From NCBI GenBank assembly GCA_963700495.1, contig CAVOXT010000006.1, positions 124,001-188,000 of the forward strand: a stretch of DNA of 64,000 nt, in the 5' to 3' direction. How positions within the stretch are numbered: the first letter of the stretch is position 1; each line of letters begins with the position of its first letter. The position numbers and the translations under genes are program-made. The notes under the pieces are model-generated. The model searched no databases and was not told the DNA's origin. It saw only the letters and a list, made by a program, of their open reading frames with translations. Origin of the DNA: JACCTU01 sp963700495 (GTDB lineage Bacteria > Actinomycetota > Thermoleophilia > Gaiellales > Gaiellaceae). Positions 1 to 8,281 of this stretch are shown here, piece after piece.

Positions 1-2242
1 CGTCATCGTCGAGCTCGACCAGATAGTCGGACGAGGTCAGCTCGAACGCGCGCGAATAGGCGTTCTGGCCGATGTTCTTCTCGCCGTGGACGACCGTGAT
101 CCTCGGATCGTCGAGGGCGTCGAGGTAGTCGCGAGTCCCGTCGATTGAGCCGTTGTTCCAGATCACGATCTCCCGGGTCGCCGCCGACGTCTGGCCGAGC
201 ACGTTCTCGACACACCTCTGGAGAAGATGGACGCGGTTGTGCGTCAGCACCACGATCGCGATGCTGTCGTCGAGACCACGCGTCGGCGCAGTCGCAGCGT
301 CTCCTTCGGATCGCGCTTCACCGTCGAGCAACTCGTCGAGCGCGCTCTTGATCTCCGCGGCCAGATCGGGTCCCGGTTCACACGCCGCGTTGTGATTGCG
401 GCCCGCGACGACCTTCGGCAGCTCCTCGATGTCCTCCACCACAGTTGCCAGTCCGGCGGCCGCCAACTTCCGGCCGAAGAACACCTGGTGGTCGTCCACG
501 GCCTCGCCGAACGAGTGGAGCCGCGGCACGACGACGGGCCTGTGCCCGTGGGCCAGCGCCAGGGCCACCGAGCCGATTCCGGCGTGGCTGACGACCACCC
601 GGGCCGAGCTCACGAGCTGTTCGAGCTCCTCGTGCGGCAAGTAGTCGAAGCAGTCTGCGCCGTCCGGGCGCACGGCCGACGCGCCGGTCTGCACCACGAC
701 CGGTTCGCCGTCGAGGCCGGCCACGGCGTGCAGCAGCCGATCGAACGGCGCCTCGTTCATCCCCACGGTCACGAGCACTCCGGAGCCGCGAGACGGAGAG
801 GGGCTGGCGTCGACCTTCCGCAGCAACACGTTGCCCGCGTAACGGGCACCGCTCCAGCTCGCAGCGAGCTCGGGCCACTGAGCGTAGACACGGCTTGCGA
901 CCGGCGCGATCAGCCGCGCGCTCAACGACGGGTTGTCGACGCGGCCGGCGCACTCGACGTAGATGACCCTTGCGCGGCGGAGGCGCCCCACCCAGGCGAA
1001 CGGCACGGCCACGCCGGCACCCGTTGTGACGATCACGCGGGGCCGCGTCTCGCCGATCACACGCCATGCCAGCCGGAGGTTGCGAAGGAGGTTCGGGATG
1101 TTGCGGTTCGTGGGCCCATGCGCGATGTAGACACGCTCCCGGGCCAGCAGCGAGCGGACGTCGGCAGCCTCGAAGCTCACCCACGCCCGGGCGCGGCCGC
1201 TCCACGCGCGCGAGATGTCGACCGCGTCGGAGAGGTGCCCGCCCGAGGAGCAGACCACGAGCACTTCCACGGAAGCGTTGGCCGTTTGCGGCCCCTGCCG
1301 GACCTCGCGGAGCCGGCGCGCGAGGTACCTGAACGACTGCTGATCGCGGACGTACGCGCGGGCGTCAGCGTCCTCGCACCGGGGCCGGCGCTCGGCCAGT
1401 GCCGTCGACCAGCCCCACAGCATTCCGAATGCGGAGAGCTCACGGCGCGCATGCCAGAGCGCGCGGAGCAATAGATAGGAGGGCCGGTAGCCCATGTAAT
1501 ACGCCGCCACGCCCTCCGCGGCGCGAGCCCGAAAGAGCGAGCCGTCGCGCCGGCCCATCGGGCGGTGGTGGCGAAAGCGCAAGTCCGCGACCACGAGCGT
1601 GCGCCAACCCGCCACGACCGCCCGCGCCTCGTCGATCCCGTCCCACCCCATCGTCGGCTCGAGCGGCTGCACCTGCTCCCAGCAGGCCCACCGGTAGGTG
1701 CGGCACTGAGCGGCCACAGCCGATCCGGTCAGGTGACGCTCCTGCCAACGCCCATCCTGGAGCTCACAGCGAGTACCGCTCGCCAGGCCGAGCCGGCCGT
1801 CGGCCGCGAACGCCGCAACGATCTGCTCGAAGTAGTCCAGAGGCAGAGTCAGGTCCGCGTCGAGCTTCGTCACCAGCTCGACCCGGGCGGGGAGCGCCCG
1901 GATGCCCGCCTGGAGGGCGAGGAGGTCACGACCCTCGCGGCGGCCCTCTGGGACGCTTCCGTCCTCGCGTCCGGACCGCACGAGCGTGATCCACGAGTGC
2001 TCGCGCGCGAGGTCGGCCGCCACCTGCGCGGTGCCGTCGGTGGAGCCGTCGTCGACGATCACCCAGGCGGTGGGAACCAGCGTCTGGCCGACCACCGTCT
2101 CTGCAAGCGCTGCGAGGTTCGCGGCCTCGTCGCGGGCAGGCGTGATCAGCGCGTACGTGCGCGCTCGGCCGCTGCCCGAGCGCGAATGAGCCCCGACGTG
2201 CAGTGGAACCGTGCCGTCACGAAGGCGGGACGAACCAGCCAT
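1..2242 (-). CDS. Four-module glycosyltransferase fusion: GT2 + PssD/Alg14-like + PssE/Alg13-like + GT2 (partial)
   Basis: One uninterrupted minus-strand frame enters from the left edge, so 747 residues are visible and the stop is missing. The ATG (2240-2242) lies 26 bases inside the end of the upstream GT2 gene. Module 1 is a GT-A family 2 transferase (about residues 29-315; ALITPARDE, KLDADL, MGWDGID). Module 2 resembles PssD/Alg14, the membrane-anchor half of two-subunit transferases (about 327-470; VVCSSGGHL, TTGAGVAVPFAWV). Module 3 resembles PssE/Alg13, the catalytic half (about 487-620; LVTVGMNEAPFDRLL, SHAGIGSVALA). Module 4 is a second GT2 domain (from about 660; IAIVVLTHNRVHLLQ) cut at LVELDDD. 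I scanned the frame for stops and found none, and the linkers look natural rather than like an indel artefact. Each module has a stand-alone relative nearby: GT2 at 2217, PssD-like at 3194, PssE-like at 3694, GT2 at 19044. The likely role is assembly of a repeat unit at the membrane; the sugars are unknown. Confidence 0.85.
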   Translation of the reverse strand, partial: MAGSSRLRDGTVPLHVGAHSRSGSGRARTYALITPARDEAANLAALAETVVGQTLVPTAWVIVDDGSTDGTAQVAADLAREHSWITLVRSGREDGSVPEGRREGRDLLALQAGIRALPARVELVTKLDADLTLPLDYFEQIVAAFAADGRLGLASGTRCELQDGRWQERHLTGSAVAAQCRTYRWACWEQVQPLEPTMGWDGIDEARAVVAGWRTLVVADLRFRHHRPMGRRDGSLFRARAAEGVAAYYMGYRPSYLLLRALWHARRELSAFGMLWGWSTALAERRPRCEDADARAYVRDQQSFRYLARRLREVRQGPQTANASVEVLVVCSSGGHLSDAVDISRAWSGRARAWVSFEAADVRSLLARERVYIAHGPTNRNIPNLLRNLRLAWRVIGETRPRVIVTTGAGVAVPFAWVGRLRRARVIYVECAGRVDNPSLSARLIAPVASRVYAQWPELAASWSGARYAGNVLLRKVDASPSPSRGSGVLVTVGMNEAPFDRLLHAVAGLDGEPVVVQTGASAVRPDGADCFDYLPHEELEQLVSSARVVVSHAGIGSVALALAHGHRPVVVPRLHSFGEAVDDHQVFFGRKLAAAGLATVVEDIEELPKVVAGRNHNAACEPGPDLAAEIKSALDELLDGEARSEGDAATAPTRGLDDSIAIVVLTHNRVHLLQRCVENVLGQTSAATREIVIWNNGSIDGTRDYLDALDDPRITVVHGEKNIGQNAYSRAFELTSSDYLVELDDD

Positions 2243-3065
2243 GACGGGCGTTGAGACGCCGGACGAACGGGATCCGGACGAGGATGCGCTTGACGGTCGC
2301 CTTTCGCGCCTGCGAAGCCTTCCACCGCGTCCAGTATTCGACCTTCTCCTTCGGCGTCTCCGTGTAGTGCGGCCCTCCGGTGTGATGGACCCTGAGATCC
2401 GCGAGCACGGCGGCACCGAAGCCGAGACGCTGGATGTCCTCGATGTAGGCGGCATCCTCGAGCCAGAAGACATGCTTGTTGCTCTCGCGGAAGCCGCCGA
2501 CGCGCTCGTTGAGCTCTCGCGACGTGATCGCACAGCCTCCGCCGGTCGGGCCGCGTAGGAGCCTGACTCCGTTCTCCTCCACCAGCGTGTACTCGTGCGG
2601 GCGGATGTGGTGCCTGTAGCGCGAGGCGAGATCGTGCGGATCGTCTTCGAGGTCGGCTGCCAGGAACCCGATCTCGGGAAGGCGCTTGAACCCGTCGAGG
2701 AGCATGGCGTCCCACCCCTCCGGCGCGTTCACGACGTCGTCGTCGAGCTCGACGAAGTACGGAGACGTCGTGAGCCGAAACGCTCGGGCATAGGCGTTCT
2801 GGCCGATGTTCTTCTCGCTCACGACGACCCGGATCCGCGGATCCTCGATCGACTCGAGATACGCCGCCGTGCCGTCCGGGGAAGCGTTGTCCCAGATCAC
2901 GATCTCGCGCGTCTTGTCCGAGGTCTTGAGCAGGACGTTCTCGACGCACTTCTGCAGGAGGTGCACGCGGTTGTACGTCAGGACGACGATCGCGATGCCG
3001 TCATCAGGCGCACTCGAGTGCACGCCCGCGGCCGTCGACAGGCGAGGAGCCTCCATCTGCACCAT
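2217..3065 (-). CDS. Family 2 glycosyltransferase
   Basis: A GT-A fold family 2 glycosyltransferase of about 282 residues. The N-terminal nucleotide-sugar motif is IAIVVLTYNRVHLL, the metal-binding triad is VELDDDV, and the acceptor side shows GGCAITSRELNERVGGF and WLEDAAYIED, as in polysaccharide transferases. I chose the ATG at 3063-3065 because the longer reading from a GTG at 3128 abuts the 16-bp palindrome at 3130-3145 and leaves no room for a promoter. Its end overlaps the start of the four-module fusion by 26 bases, so the two are probably cotranscribed. Its N-terminal half is closely similar to module 4 of that fusion, which suggests duplication within the locus. Confidence 0.85.
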   Translation of the reverse strand: MVQMEAPRLSTAAGVHSSAPDDGIAIVVLTYNRVHLLQKCVENVLLKTSDKTREIVIWDNASPDGTAAYLESIEDPRIRVVVSEKNIGQNAYARAFRLTTSPYFVELDDDVVNAPEGWDAMLLDGFKRLPEIGFLAADLEDDPHDLASRYRHHIRPHEYTLVEENGVRLLRGPTGGGCAITSRELNERVGGFRESNKHVFWLEDAAYIEDIQRLGFGAAVLADLRVHHTGGPHYTETPKEKVEYWTRWKASQARKATVKRILVRIPFVRRLNARHGWFVPPS

Positions 3066-3129
3066 CGTAGAAAGCGCCTTTGCGAGGGTCCACGGTCGTC
3101 CGGCCAGGATTTTCGCGCGGGCCGACACC

Positions 3130-3145
3130 CTAGCCGTACGGCTAG
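3130..3145. promoter_or_regulatory. 16-bp perfect palindrome, putative operator
   Basis: CTAGCCGTACGGCTAG is a perfect inverted repeat in the divergent region between the minus-strand GT2 gene and the plus-strand PssD-like gene. Its centre is about 72 nt upstream of the chosen GT2 start. The same core occurs perfectly at 5690-5705 and with one mismatch at 22978-22993. Binding by the locus LuxR-type protein is inference. Confidence 0.6.
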
Positions 3146-3193
3146 CCCGTTCTGGCTTTCCGGTCGTGGTCGGAGGCGAGGTGCGGGGCTACC

Positions 3194-3697
3194 GTGTCTT
3201 CAATGCCCGTCCTCGGAGGGAAACTGCCGCCGCGCGCGGATCTGCTGCTCGTCTGCTCGAGCGGCGGCCACCTGCTCCAGCTCGTGGCCCTTCGCGAGTC
3301 GTGGCAGCCGTTCACGCGCGCCTGGGTGACGTTCGACAAGAGCGATGCGCGTTCCCTGCTGGAGGAGGAGCGCGTCATCTTCGCCCACGGGCCGACGAAC
3401 CGGAACATCAAGAATCTGTTCCGCAACCTCCTCGTGGCCTGGCGCGTCGTTCGCGACGTCCGGCCGAAGGTGATGGTCACCACGGGTGCCGGCGTTGCGG
3501 TTCCTTTCGCCTGGGTCGCTCGACTTCGCGGCGCGAAGGTCGTCTATGTCGAGAGCCTCTCCCGGATCGAAGGCCCGTCACTCAGCTATCGCCTGATCGC
3601 GCCCGTCGCCGAGCGGCGCTACGTGCAGTGGCCGGAGCTCGCACGGACGCTCCGCGGAACGCGTTTCGTCGGCAACGTCTTCTCGGCGGGCGCATGA
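3194..3697 (+). CDS. PssD/Alg14-like glycosyltransferase anchor subunit
   Basis: A 167-residue protein resembling the Alg14/PssD/EpsE-type subunit, which recruits the catalytic partner to the membrane in two-subunit UDP-sugar transferases. Visible motifs are DLLLVCSSGGHLLQLVAL near the N-terminus, HGPTNRNIKNL in the middle and MVTTGAGVAVPFAWVARL, a hydrophobic segment that may associate with the membrane. The GTG at 3194 has a GGGG stretch at usual spacing; an ATG at 3203 is the alternative. Its stop overlaps the next gene's start (ATGA at 3694), the translational coupling expected for a heterodimer. It is the split version of module 2 of the fusion at 1-2242. Confidence 0.85.
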   Translation: MSSMPVLGGKLPPRADLLLVCSSGGHLLQLVALRESWQPFTRAWVTFDKSDARSLLEEERVIFAHGPTNRNIKNLFRNLLVAWRVVRDVRPKVMVTTGAGVAVPFAWVARLRGAKVVYVESLSRIEGPSLSYRLIAPVAERRYVQWPELARTLRGTRFVGNVFSAGA

Positions 3698-4188
3698 TCT
3701 TCGTCACCGTCGGCACGAACGAGGCGCGGTTCGACCGGCTCCTCGAAGCCGTCGCCCAGCTTCCGATCGACGAGGAGCTCTTGGTGCAACACGGCCATTC
3801 GTCGCCGATCCATGCACCGCACGCCGAGCTCGTCGGCTTCCTCCCGTTCGAGGAGATGGTCGAGACGATTCGCAGGGCCCGCGTGGTCGTGACCCACGCC
3901 GGGGTCGGCACCGTCATGGTGGCGCTCGCGAACGGGAAGCGCCCGATCGTCTTCCCGCGCCTCAAGGCGTTCGGCGAAGCCGTCGACGACCACCAGCTTC
4001 AGCTTGGCCGCCGCTTCGCCGCCGCCGGGCTGGTGACGCTCGTCGAGACGCCGGAAGGCCTCGGCGAAGCGCTGCTGCTCGAGCAGGAAGCGGCTCTCGT
4101 CGTCCCAACGTCCAGCTCGCTCGCCGCGGACCTCCGAGGTTTCCTCGAGGACGCGGTCGCACCAACGTCGGCCCCCGCCCGCGCATGA
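3694..4188 (+). CDS. PssE/Alg13-like glycosyltransferase catalytic subunit
   Basis: A 164-residue Alg13/PssE-type half of a GT-B (GT28-like) enzyme that forms the active transferase with the preceding subunit. It starts MIFVTVGTNEARFDRLLEAV, and the donor-binding C-terminal signature is VVVTHAGVGTVMVALANGKRPIV followed by RLKAFGEAVDDHQ. The ATG overlaps the upstream stop by four bases and its own stop overlaps the flippase start (ATGA at 4185), so the three genes form one translationally coupled unit. It is the stand-alone relative of module 3 in the fusion protein. The sugar and acceptor cannot be told from sequence. Confidence 0.86.
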   Translation: MIFVTVGTNEARFDRLLEAVAQLPIDEELLVQHGHSSPIHAPHAELVGFLPFEEMVETIRRARVVVTHAGVGTVMVALANGKRPIVFPRLKAFGEAVDDHQLQLGRRFAAAGLVTLVETPEGLGEALLLEQEAALVVPTSSSLAADLRGFLEDAVAPTSAPARA

Positions 4189-5693
4189 CGCCGCGCGAGC
4201 AGGACTCCACCGACACGCTCAGGGCGCGCATCATGAGCGGCCTCGCCTGGAAGGCGGGGTCGCAGATCATCCTCCAGATCTCCCGCATGGTCGTGGCGCT
4301 CGTCCTGGCCCGGATGCTCGCGCCTCACGACTGGGGCCTCGCGGCCATGGTTCTCGTGTTCTCGGGCTTCGTCGTTGTCTTTACGGACAACGCACTCGGG
4401 ACGGCCTTGATCCAGAGGCGCGAGCTGCTCAGGGGCGATCGCTCCACCGTCTTCTGGACCAGCGCAGGTATCGGGCTCGTGTTGATGCTCGGCGGGATCG
4501 CCCTGGCCGGCCCTCTCTCGGACTTCTACGGCGAGCCCGAGGTCCGCCCGCTCTTCGCAGCCATCTCGGTGGGCTTCCTCGTGAGCGCGCTCGGAACGAC
4601 TCAGATGGCGCTCCTCGCGCGCGACATGCAGTTTCGCCGGCTCGAGCTTCGCCAGATCGCGGCCACCCTCGTCGGCGCGACCGTCGGAATCACGCTCGCG
4701 CTGACGGACTTCGGCGCGTGGGCGATCATCGGCCAGCAGCTTGCGGAAGCGGGCACGTCGACGGCGCTCCTCTGGTACCTGTCGCCGTGGCACCCCTCGC
4801 CGACGTTCTCGGTGGCGAGCCTGCGCCGGCTCGGCGGCTTCGCCGGCAACGTCTTCGGAGAAAACCTGCTGTACCAGGCCGGCCGCAACATCGGCACCCT
4901 GCTGATCGGCCGCTTCCTGGGCGCGGCGTCGGCGGGCACCTACGCGCTTGCGACCAACGTCATCCTCGTGCCGTTCTCGCGCATCGCAGCGCCCCTTCAG
5001 CAGGTCTTCTTCCCGGCGTTCTCCCAGCTGAGCGACGACCGCGGGCGGTTGGCCGACATCTGGATTCGAGCGACCCGCCTCGTCGGGCTGATCTCGATCC
5101 CGTCGCTGGTCGGCCTGATCATCGTCGCGCCGGACTTCGTGGAGGTCGTGCTCGGGCCTCGCTGGAGCGAAGCGATCCCCGTGATCCAGATCCTCGCGGT
5201 CGTCGGGATCATCCAGTCGCTCCAGACTCTGAACGGCGAGGTGCTCCTCGCTCTCAACCGTTCCGGGACGCTCCTCCGGTTCACGATGCTCTGGTTCGTC
5301 GGCAGCGTCTCCGCGTTCGCGCTGGGCGTGCAGTGGGGCATCGTCGGCGTGGCGGCCTCCTACGCGGTGGTCACGGTGCTGATCGAGCCGCTGCGGACCT
5401 ACCTCACGACCCGCGCTCTCGAGATCTCGTTCTGGCGATTCGTCCGAGCCTTCGGGGGGATCGCGCAGGCGACCGCGGTCATGGCCGGCGTCCTGCTGAT
5501 CGCCCGGGCGGCCCTGATCGAGTCGGGGCTCCCGATCGCCGCCCGCCTCGTGCTCCTCGTCGCACTGGGCGTGGTCGTCTACGTCGCCTGCTGCCTGTGG
5601 CGCGCCCCTGAGGTCACGGTCGAGATCAGGGGCGCGATCGGCCGCCGGAAGCCAAAACCGGGCCCGCCGGCCGAGCCGCTCGAGGCCGTCTAG
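4185..5693 (+). CDS. Wzx/WzxC-type polysaccharide flippase (MOP superfamily)
   Basis: A 502-residue integral membrane protein of the oligosaccharide/polysaccharide flippase family, which moves undecaprenyl-linked repeat units across the membrane. The start region SGLAWKAGSQIILQISRMVVALVLARMLAP and the GTALIQ motif are typical of WzxC-like proteins, and about 12-14 hydrophobic segments are spread along the length. The length fits the family. The start overlaps the PssE-like gene by four bases. The stop codon TAG (5691-5693) lies inside the palindrome at 5690-5705, so the operator for the downstream regulator is embedded in the end of this gene. Confidence 0.88.
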   Translation: MTPREQDSTDTLRARIMSGLAWKAGSQIILQISRMVVALVLARMLAPHDWGLAAMVLVFSGFVVVFTDNALGTALIQRRELLRGDRSTVFWTSAGIGLVLMLGGIALAGPLSDFYGEPEVRPLFAAISVGFLVSALGTTQMALLARDMQFRRLELRQIAATLVGATVGITLALTDFGAWAIIGQQLAEAGTSTALLWYLSPWHPSPTFSVASLRRLGGFAGNVFGENLLYQAGRNIGTLLIGRFLGAASAGTYALATNVILVPFSRIAAPLQQVFFPAFSQLSDDRGRLADIWIRATRLVGLISIPSLVGLIIVAPDFVEVVLGPRWSEAIPVIQILAVVGIIQSLQTLNGEVLLALNRSGTLLRFTMLWFVGSVSAFALGVQWGIVGVAASYAVVTVLIEPLRTYLTTRALEISFWRFVRAFGGIAQATAVMAGVLLIARAALIESGLPIAARLVLLVALGVVVYVACCLWRAPEVTVEIRGAIGRRKPKPGPPAEPLEAV

Positions 5694-5705
5694 CCGATCG
5701 GCTAG
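5690..5705. promoter_or_regulatory. 16-bp perfect palindrome, putative operator upstream of the luxR-type gene
   Basis: CTAGCCGATCGGCTAG, perfect inverted symmetry, overlaps the flippase stop codon. Its centre is about 68 nt upstream of the preferred ATG of the LuxR-type regulator, nearly the same spacing as at 3130-3145 (72 nt) and 22978-22993 (80 nt). This would allow autoregulation. Confidence 0.65.
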
Positions 5706-5765
5706 GTGGACCGGGCCGAAACGCTGGCCCAACGGCCATGGGCGCCAAAGCTCCCTGCTCGTACC

Positions 5766-6032
5766 ATGAATTCGTGCTCGAAGAGGCTGCAAATCACCGC
5801 GGAGGCGGGGCTCGTCGCGCTCACGCCGCGTGAGCTCGAGGTGCTGGAGATGATCTCTCTGGGGCTCACGAACGCCGAGGCGGCGCGACGTCTGAACGTC
5901 AGCGTCCACGCGATCAAGTTCCATCTTGCGGCCATCTACAGCCGGCTCGGCGTCAACAACCGCACGGAGGCTGCCGTCACCTATCTCCGTTCGCTGAACG
6001 CCGGTTACGCACCGAGCCCGCAAGGCGACTGA
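5766..6032 (+). CDS. Small LuxR/GerE-type HTH transcriptional regulator
   Basis: An 88-residue protein consisting almost only of a LuxR C-terminal DNA-binding domain: LTPRELEVLEMISLGLTNAEAA, then VSVHAIKFHLAAIYSRLGV as recognition helix and dimerisation region. There is no receiver or ligand-binding domain, so it resembles GerE-like single-domain regulators. The ATG at 5766 is preferred over an in-frame GTG at 5706, because that GTG directly abuts the palindrome and would lack a promoter and ribosome site. It sits inside the glycan locus between flippase and chain-length genes. It is the best local candidate to bind the CTAGCCGnnCGGCTAG sites; that link is inference. Confidence 0.8.
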   Translation: MNSCSKRLQITAEAGLVALTPRELEVLEMISLGLTNAEAARRLNVSVHAIKFHLAAIYSRLGVNNRTEAAVTYLRSLNAGYAPSPQGD

Positions 6033-6033
6033 C

Positions 6034-6774
6034 GTGGATTTCCGTCTGTACGCATCAGTGCTCTGGCGCTTCAAGCTGCTCGTGGCGCTGGGCCTCGTGC
6101 TCGCCGTGGCCCTTGCGGTGCTCTCGATGGTCCGCGTCGGGCCGGACGGGATCCAGTACCGCCAGACCGAGCTGTGGTCGAGCCTGACGCGTCTGACCGT
6201 GACTCAGCACGGCTTCCCGGAAGGACGCCTGTTCGCCGAAGGAGAGACGAGCGAGGGAGTCCCGAGGTCGGGAATCCCGCTGGCCGACCCGAACCGCTTC
6301 AACACGTTGGCGGTCCTCTACGCCGAGCTTGCGACCAGTGACCCGGTCCGCCGGCAGATGCTTCGCGATGGTGGCCCGGTCCTCGGCAAGGTGCTCGCAA
6401 CGCCCGTCGTCGTCGGCGAGAACCGCGTCATGCTTCCGCTCATCGACCTCGTGGCGATCGCGACGACACCGCGAGGCGCGGTCGACCTCGCGCAGCGCAG
6501 CGCGAGCGCGCTGACGACGTACATCGAGCAGCAGCAGGTGACGAACAACGTCCCGACCGCGGACCGCGTGGTCGTCGAGCAGGTCGTCCGCCCGAAACCG
6601 CCGGAGATCTTCCAGCCCCGCTCGAAGACCATGCCGATGGTCGTCTTCCTCGCGACGCTGCTGGCGACCGTCGGGCTCGCGTTCCTGCTCGAGAATCTGA
6701 GGCCGCGTGCGCGTCAGCTGGGTGAGTCCGCAGAAGCCGAGTTCCAGGGCTCTGTCCGCCGACGCACCGCGTAG
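6034..6774 (+). CDS. Wzz/YveK-like chain-length determinant protein
   Basis: A 246-residue protein with one hydrophobic segment near residues 13-33 (FKLLVALGLVLAVALAVLSM) and a second near 205-222 (MPMVVFLATLLATVGLAFLL), and a periplasmic-side loop between. This is the topology of polysaccharide co-polymerase (Wzz/CapA-type) proteins that set polymer length. A short basic cytoplasmic tail follows; there is no fused tyrosine kinase. Translation starts at a GTG one base after the regulator's stop. Primary sequence similarity to classical Wzz is low by eye, so the call rests on topology, the PRSKTMPM segment before the last membrane span, and context. Confidence 0.68.
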   Translation: MDFRLYASVLWRFKLLVALGLVLAVALAVLSMVRVGPDGIQYRQTELWSSLTRLTVTQHGFPEGRLFAEGETSEGVPRSGIPLADPNRFNTLAVLYAELATSDPVRRQMLRDGGPVLGKVLATPVVVGENRVMLPLIDLVAIATTPRGAVDLAQRSASALTTYIEQQQVTNNVPTADRVVVEQVVRPKPPEIFQPRSKTMPMVVFLATLLATVGLAFLLENLRPRARQLGESAEAEFQGSVRRRTA

Positions 6775-6777
6775 CGC

Positions 6778-8271
6778 ATGACCCACACTGCTGCAGCCGG
6801 TCAGGCACGCTCGGTTGCCCCGGCAGTGCTGGTCACCGGGGCGTTGGGTCTACTCGCCGCCGGCGTGATCACAGGCGTCTCCATCCGGGCGACGACCGCA
6901 ATCCTGGTGCTCGTGACAATCGGGGCGCTCGCCCGCCCGACGTTCATCCGCTGGCCGAAGATCGTCGCCGCGCTGATCCTCGTCATCCTCTTCATTCCGA
7001 TCCGGCGCTACACCCTCCCGGGCAACCTGCCGTTCCAGCTCGAGCCTTACCGGATCTTCGTCATGCTGCTCTTCGTCGGCTGGTTCGGAGCGCTTCTCGT
7101 CGATCCGCGGACGCGGCTCCGGAGAACCGGCTTCGAGGGCCCGATCCTCGTCATCATCGCCGCCGCGGTCGCCTCGGTCGTGGCGAACCCGGATCGCGTG
7201 GAGCTGTTCTCGTCCGAGGTCCAGAAGGCGCTGATGTTCTTTCTGAGCTTCGTGCTCGTCGTCTACGTGATGGCGAGCGTCATCCGTCGCCTCGACAGCG
7301 TCGACTACATCGCGAAGACGCTCGTCGCCGGCGGAGCGGTTGTCGCGTTCTTTGCCATTGTCGAGGCGCGGACCGGCAAGAACGTCTTCAACCACCTCGG
7401 TCGCGTCCTGCCGGGACTGACGCTCGGTGAGCCGGAGCCGGGCGGGTTCCAGAAGTTCGGAACGGCAAGCATGCGCGTCTTCGCGTCCGCGCAGCATCCG
7501 ATCGCGCTGAGCGCCGCACTCGTCATGCTCACGCCGCTCGCCATCTACCTCGCGACCCGCTATCGGCAACGTCGCTGGATGCTGTGCGCGCTCCTGCTCG
7601 TTGCCGGGTGCGCCTCGACCGTTTCGCGCACCGGGATCCTGATGTTCGTCGTCGTGGGGATCGTCTTCCTGTGGCTGCGCCCACGGGAGGTCCGCCGCCT
7701 CTGGCCGGCGCTCCTGCTCGCGCCGATCGTGATCCACTTCGCGCTCCCCGGCACGATCGGGTCGATCAAGCACTCCTTCTTCCCGGCCGGCGGTCTCCTC
7801 GCCGAGCAGAAGTCGATGCCGGGGGAGAGCGGCAGCGGGCGGCTCGCCGACATCGGCCCCGCGCTGCAGGAGTGGAAGCGGGAGCCGCTCGTCGGACTCG
7901 GCTTCGGCACCCGCGTCGTCGACGCGAACACGCGCGGCCCTCGCGCGAACGTCCTCGACAACCAATGGCTGGGCACCCTGATCGAGACCGGTGCGATCGG
8001 CATCTTCGGGTGGCTTTGGTTCTTCGTGCGAGCCGTCCGGAGGTTCGGCGCCGAGGCAAAGCGAGATGATTCCGCCCGCGGCTGGCTGTTAGCGTCGATC
8101 GCGGCCGGCGTGGCCGCGTACGCTGTCGGGATGTTGACCTTCGACGCCTTCTCGTTCATCCAAGTCACGTTCTTGCTCTTCATCTTCATCGGGCTGGGGT
8201 CCGCCGTGATGGCGGAACGACCGACCCCGCTCGCGGTGAAGACGAGCCGGCCCGTCCCGGCAACGCCCTAG
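6778..8271 (+). CDS. O-antigen ligase/polymerase (Wzy/WaaL-like) membrane protein
   Basis: A 497-residue multi-span membrane protein with roughly 11-12 hydrophobic segments. A large extracytoplasmic loop contains the pattern of the O-antigen ligase family, including SGSGRLADIGPALQEWKREPLVGLGFG and DNQWLGTLIETGAIGI, where the family's conserved Arg and Gly-rich turn lie. Its likely role is polymerisation of flipped repeat units, or their ligation onto an acceptor. It follows the Wzz-like gene by three bases and precedes the epimerase by ten, in one operon. Ligase and polymerase cannot be separated by sequence alone. Confidence 0.78.
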   Translation: MTHTAAAGQARSVAPAVLVTGALGLLAAGVITGVSIRATTAILVLVTIGALARPTFIRWPKIVAALILVILFIPIRRYTLPGNLPFQLEPYRIFVMLLFVGWFGALLVDPRTRLRRTGFEGPILVIIAAAVASVVANPDRVELFSSEVQKALMFFLSFVLVVYVMASVIRRLDSVDYIAKTLVAGGAVVAFFAIVEARTGKNVFNHLGRVLPGLTLGEPEPGGFQKFGTASMRVFASAQHPIALSAALVMLTPLAIYLATRYRQRRWMLCALLLVAGCASTVSRTGILMFVVVGIVFLWLRPREVRRLWPALLLAPIVIHFALPGTIGSIKHSFFPAGGLLAEQKSMPGESGSGRLADIGPALQEWKREPLVGLGFGTRVVDANTRGPRANVLDNQWLGTLIETGAIGIFGWLWFFVRAVRRFGAEAKRDDSARGWLLASIAAGVAAYAVGMLTFDAFSFIQVTFLLFIFIGLGSAVMAERPTPLAVKTSRPVPATP

Positions 8272-8281
8272 GCGCTCGCGC

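Noticed and set aside
1250..1300. Possibility that the four-module fusion is created by an indel at the GT2/PssD junction
   Set aside because: The frame is open through all three junctions, the linkers encode ordinary-looking sequence, and no homopolymer run sits at the first junction. Independent indels at each junction would be required. Resequencing is still advised because other genes here have indels.
5706..5765. GTG at 5706 as start of the LuxR-type gene
   Set aside because: It touches the palindrome and would leave no space for promoter or ribosome site; the ATG at 5766 still includes the whole HTH domain.
3999..6074. A 691-residue minus-strand open frame across the flippase and regulator genes
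   Set aside because: It is Arg/Asp-rich low-complexity shadow sequence opposite a well-supported Wzx gene, a common artefact of high GC content. Similar long shadows opposite the giant genes, pckA and mdh were dropped for the same reason.
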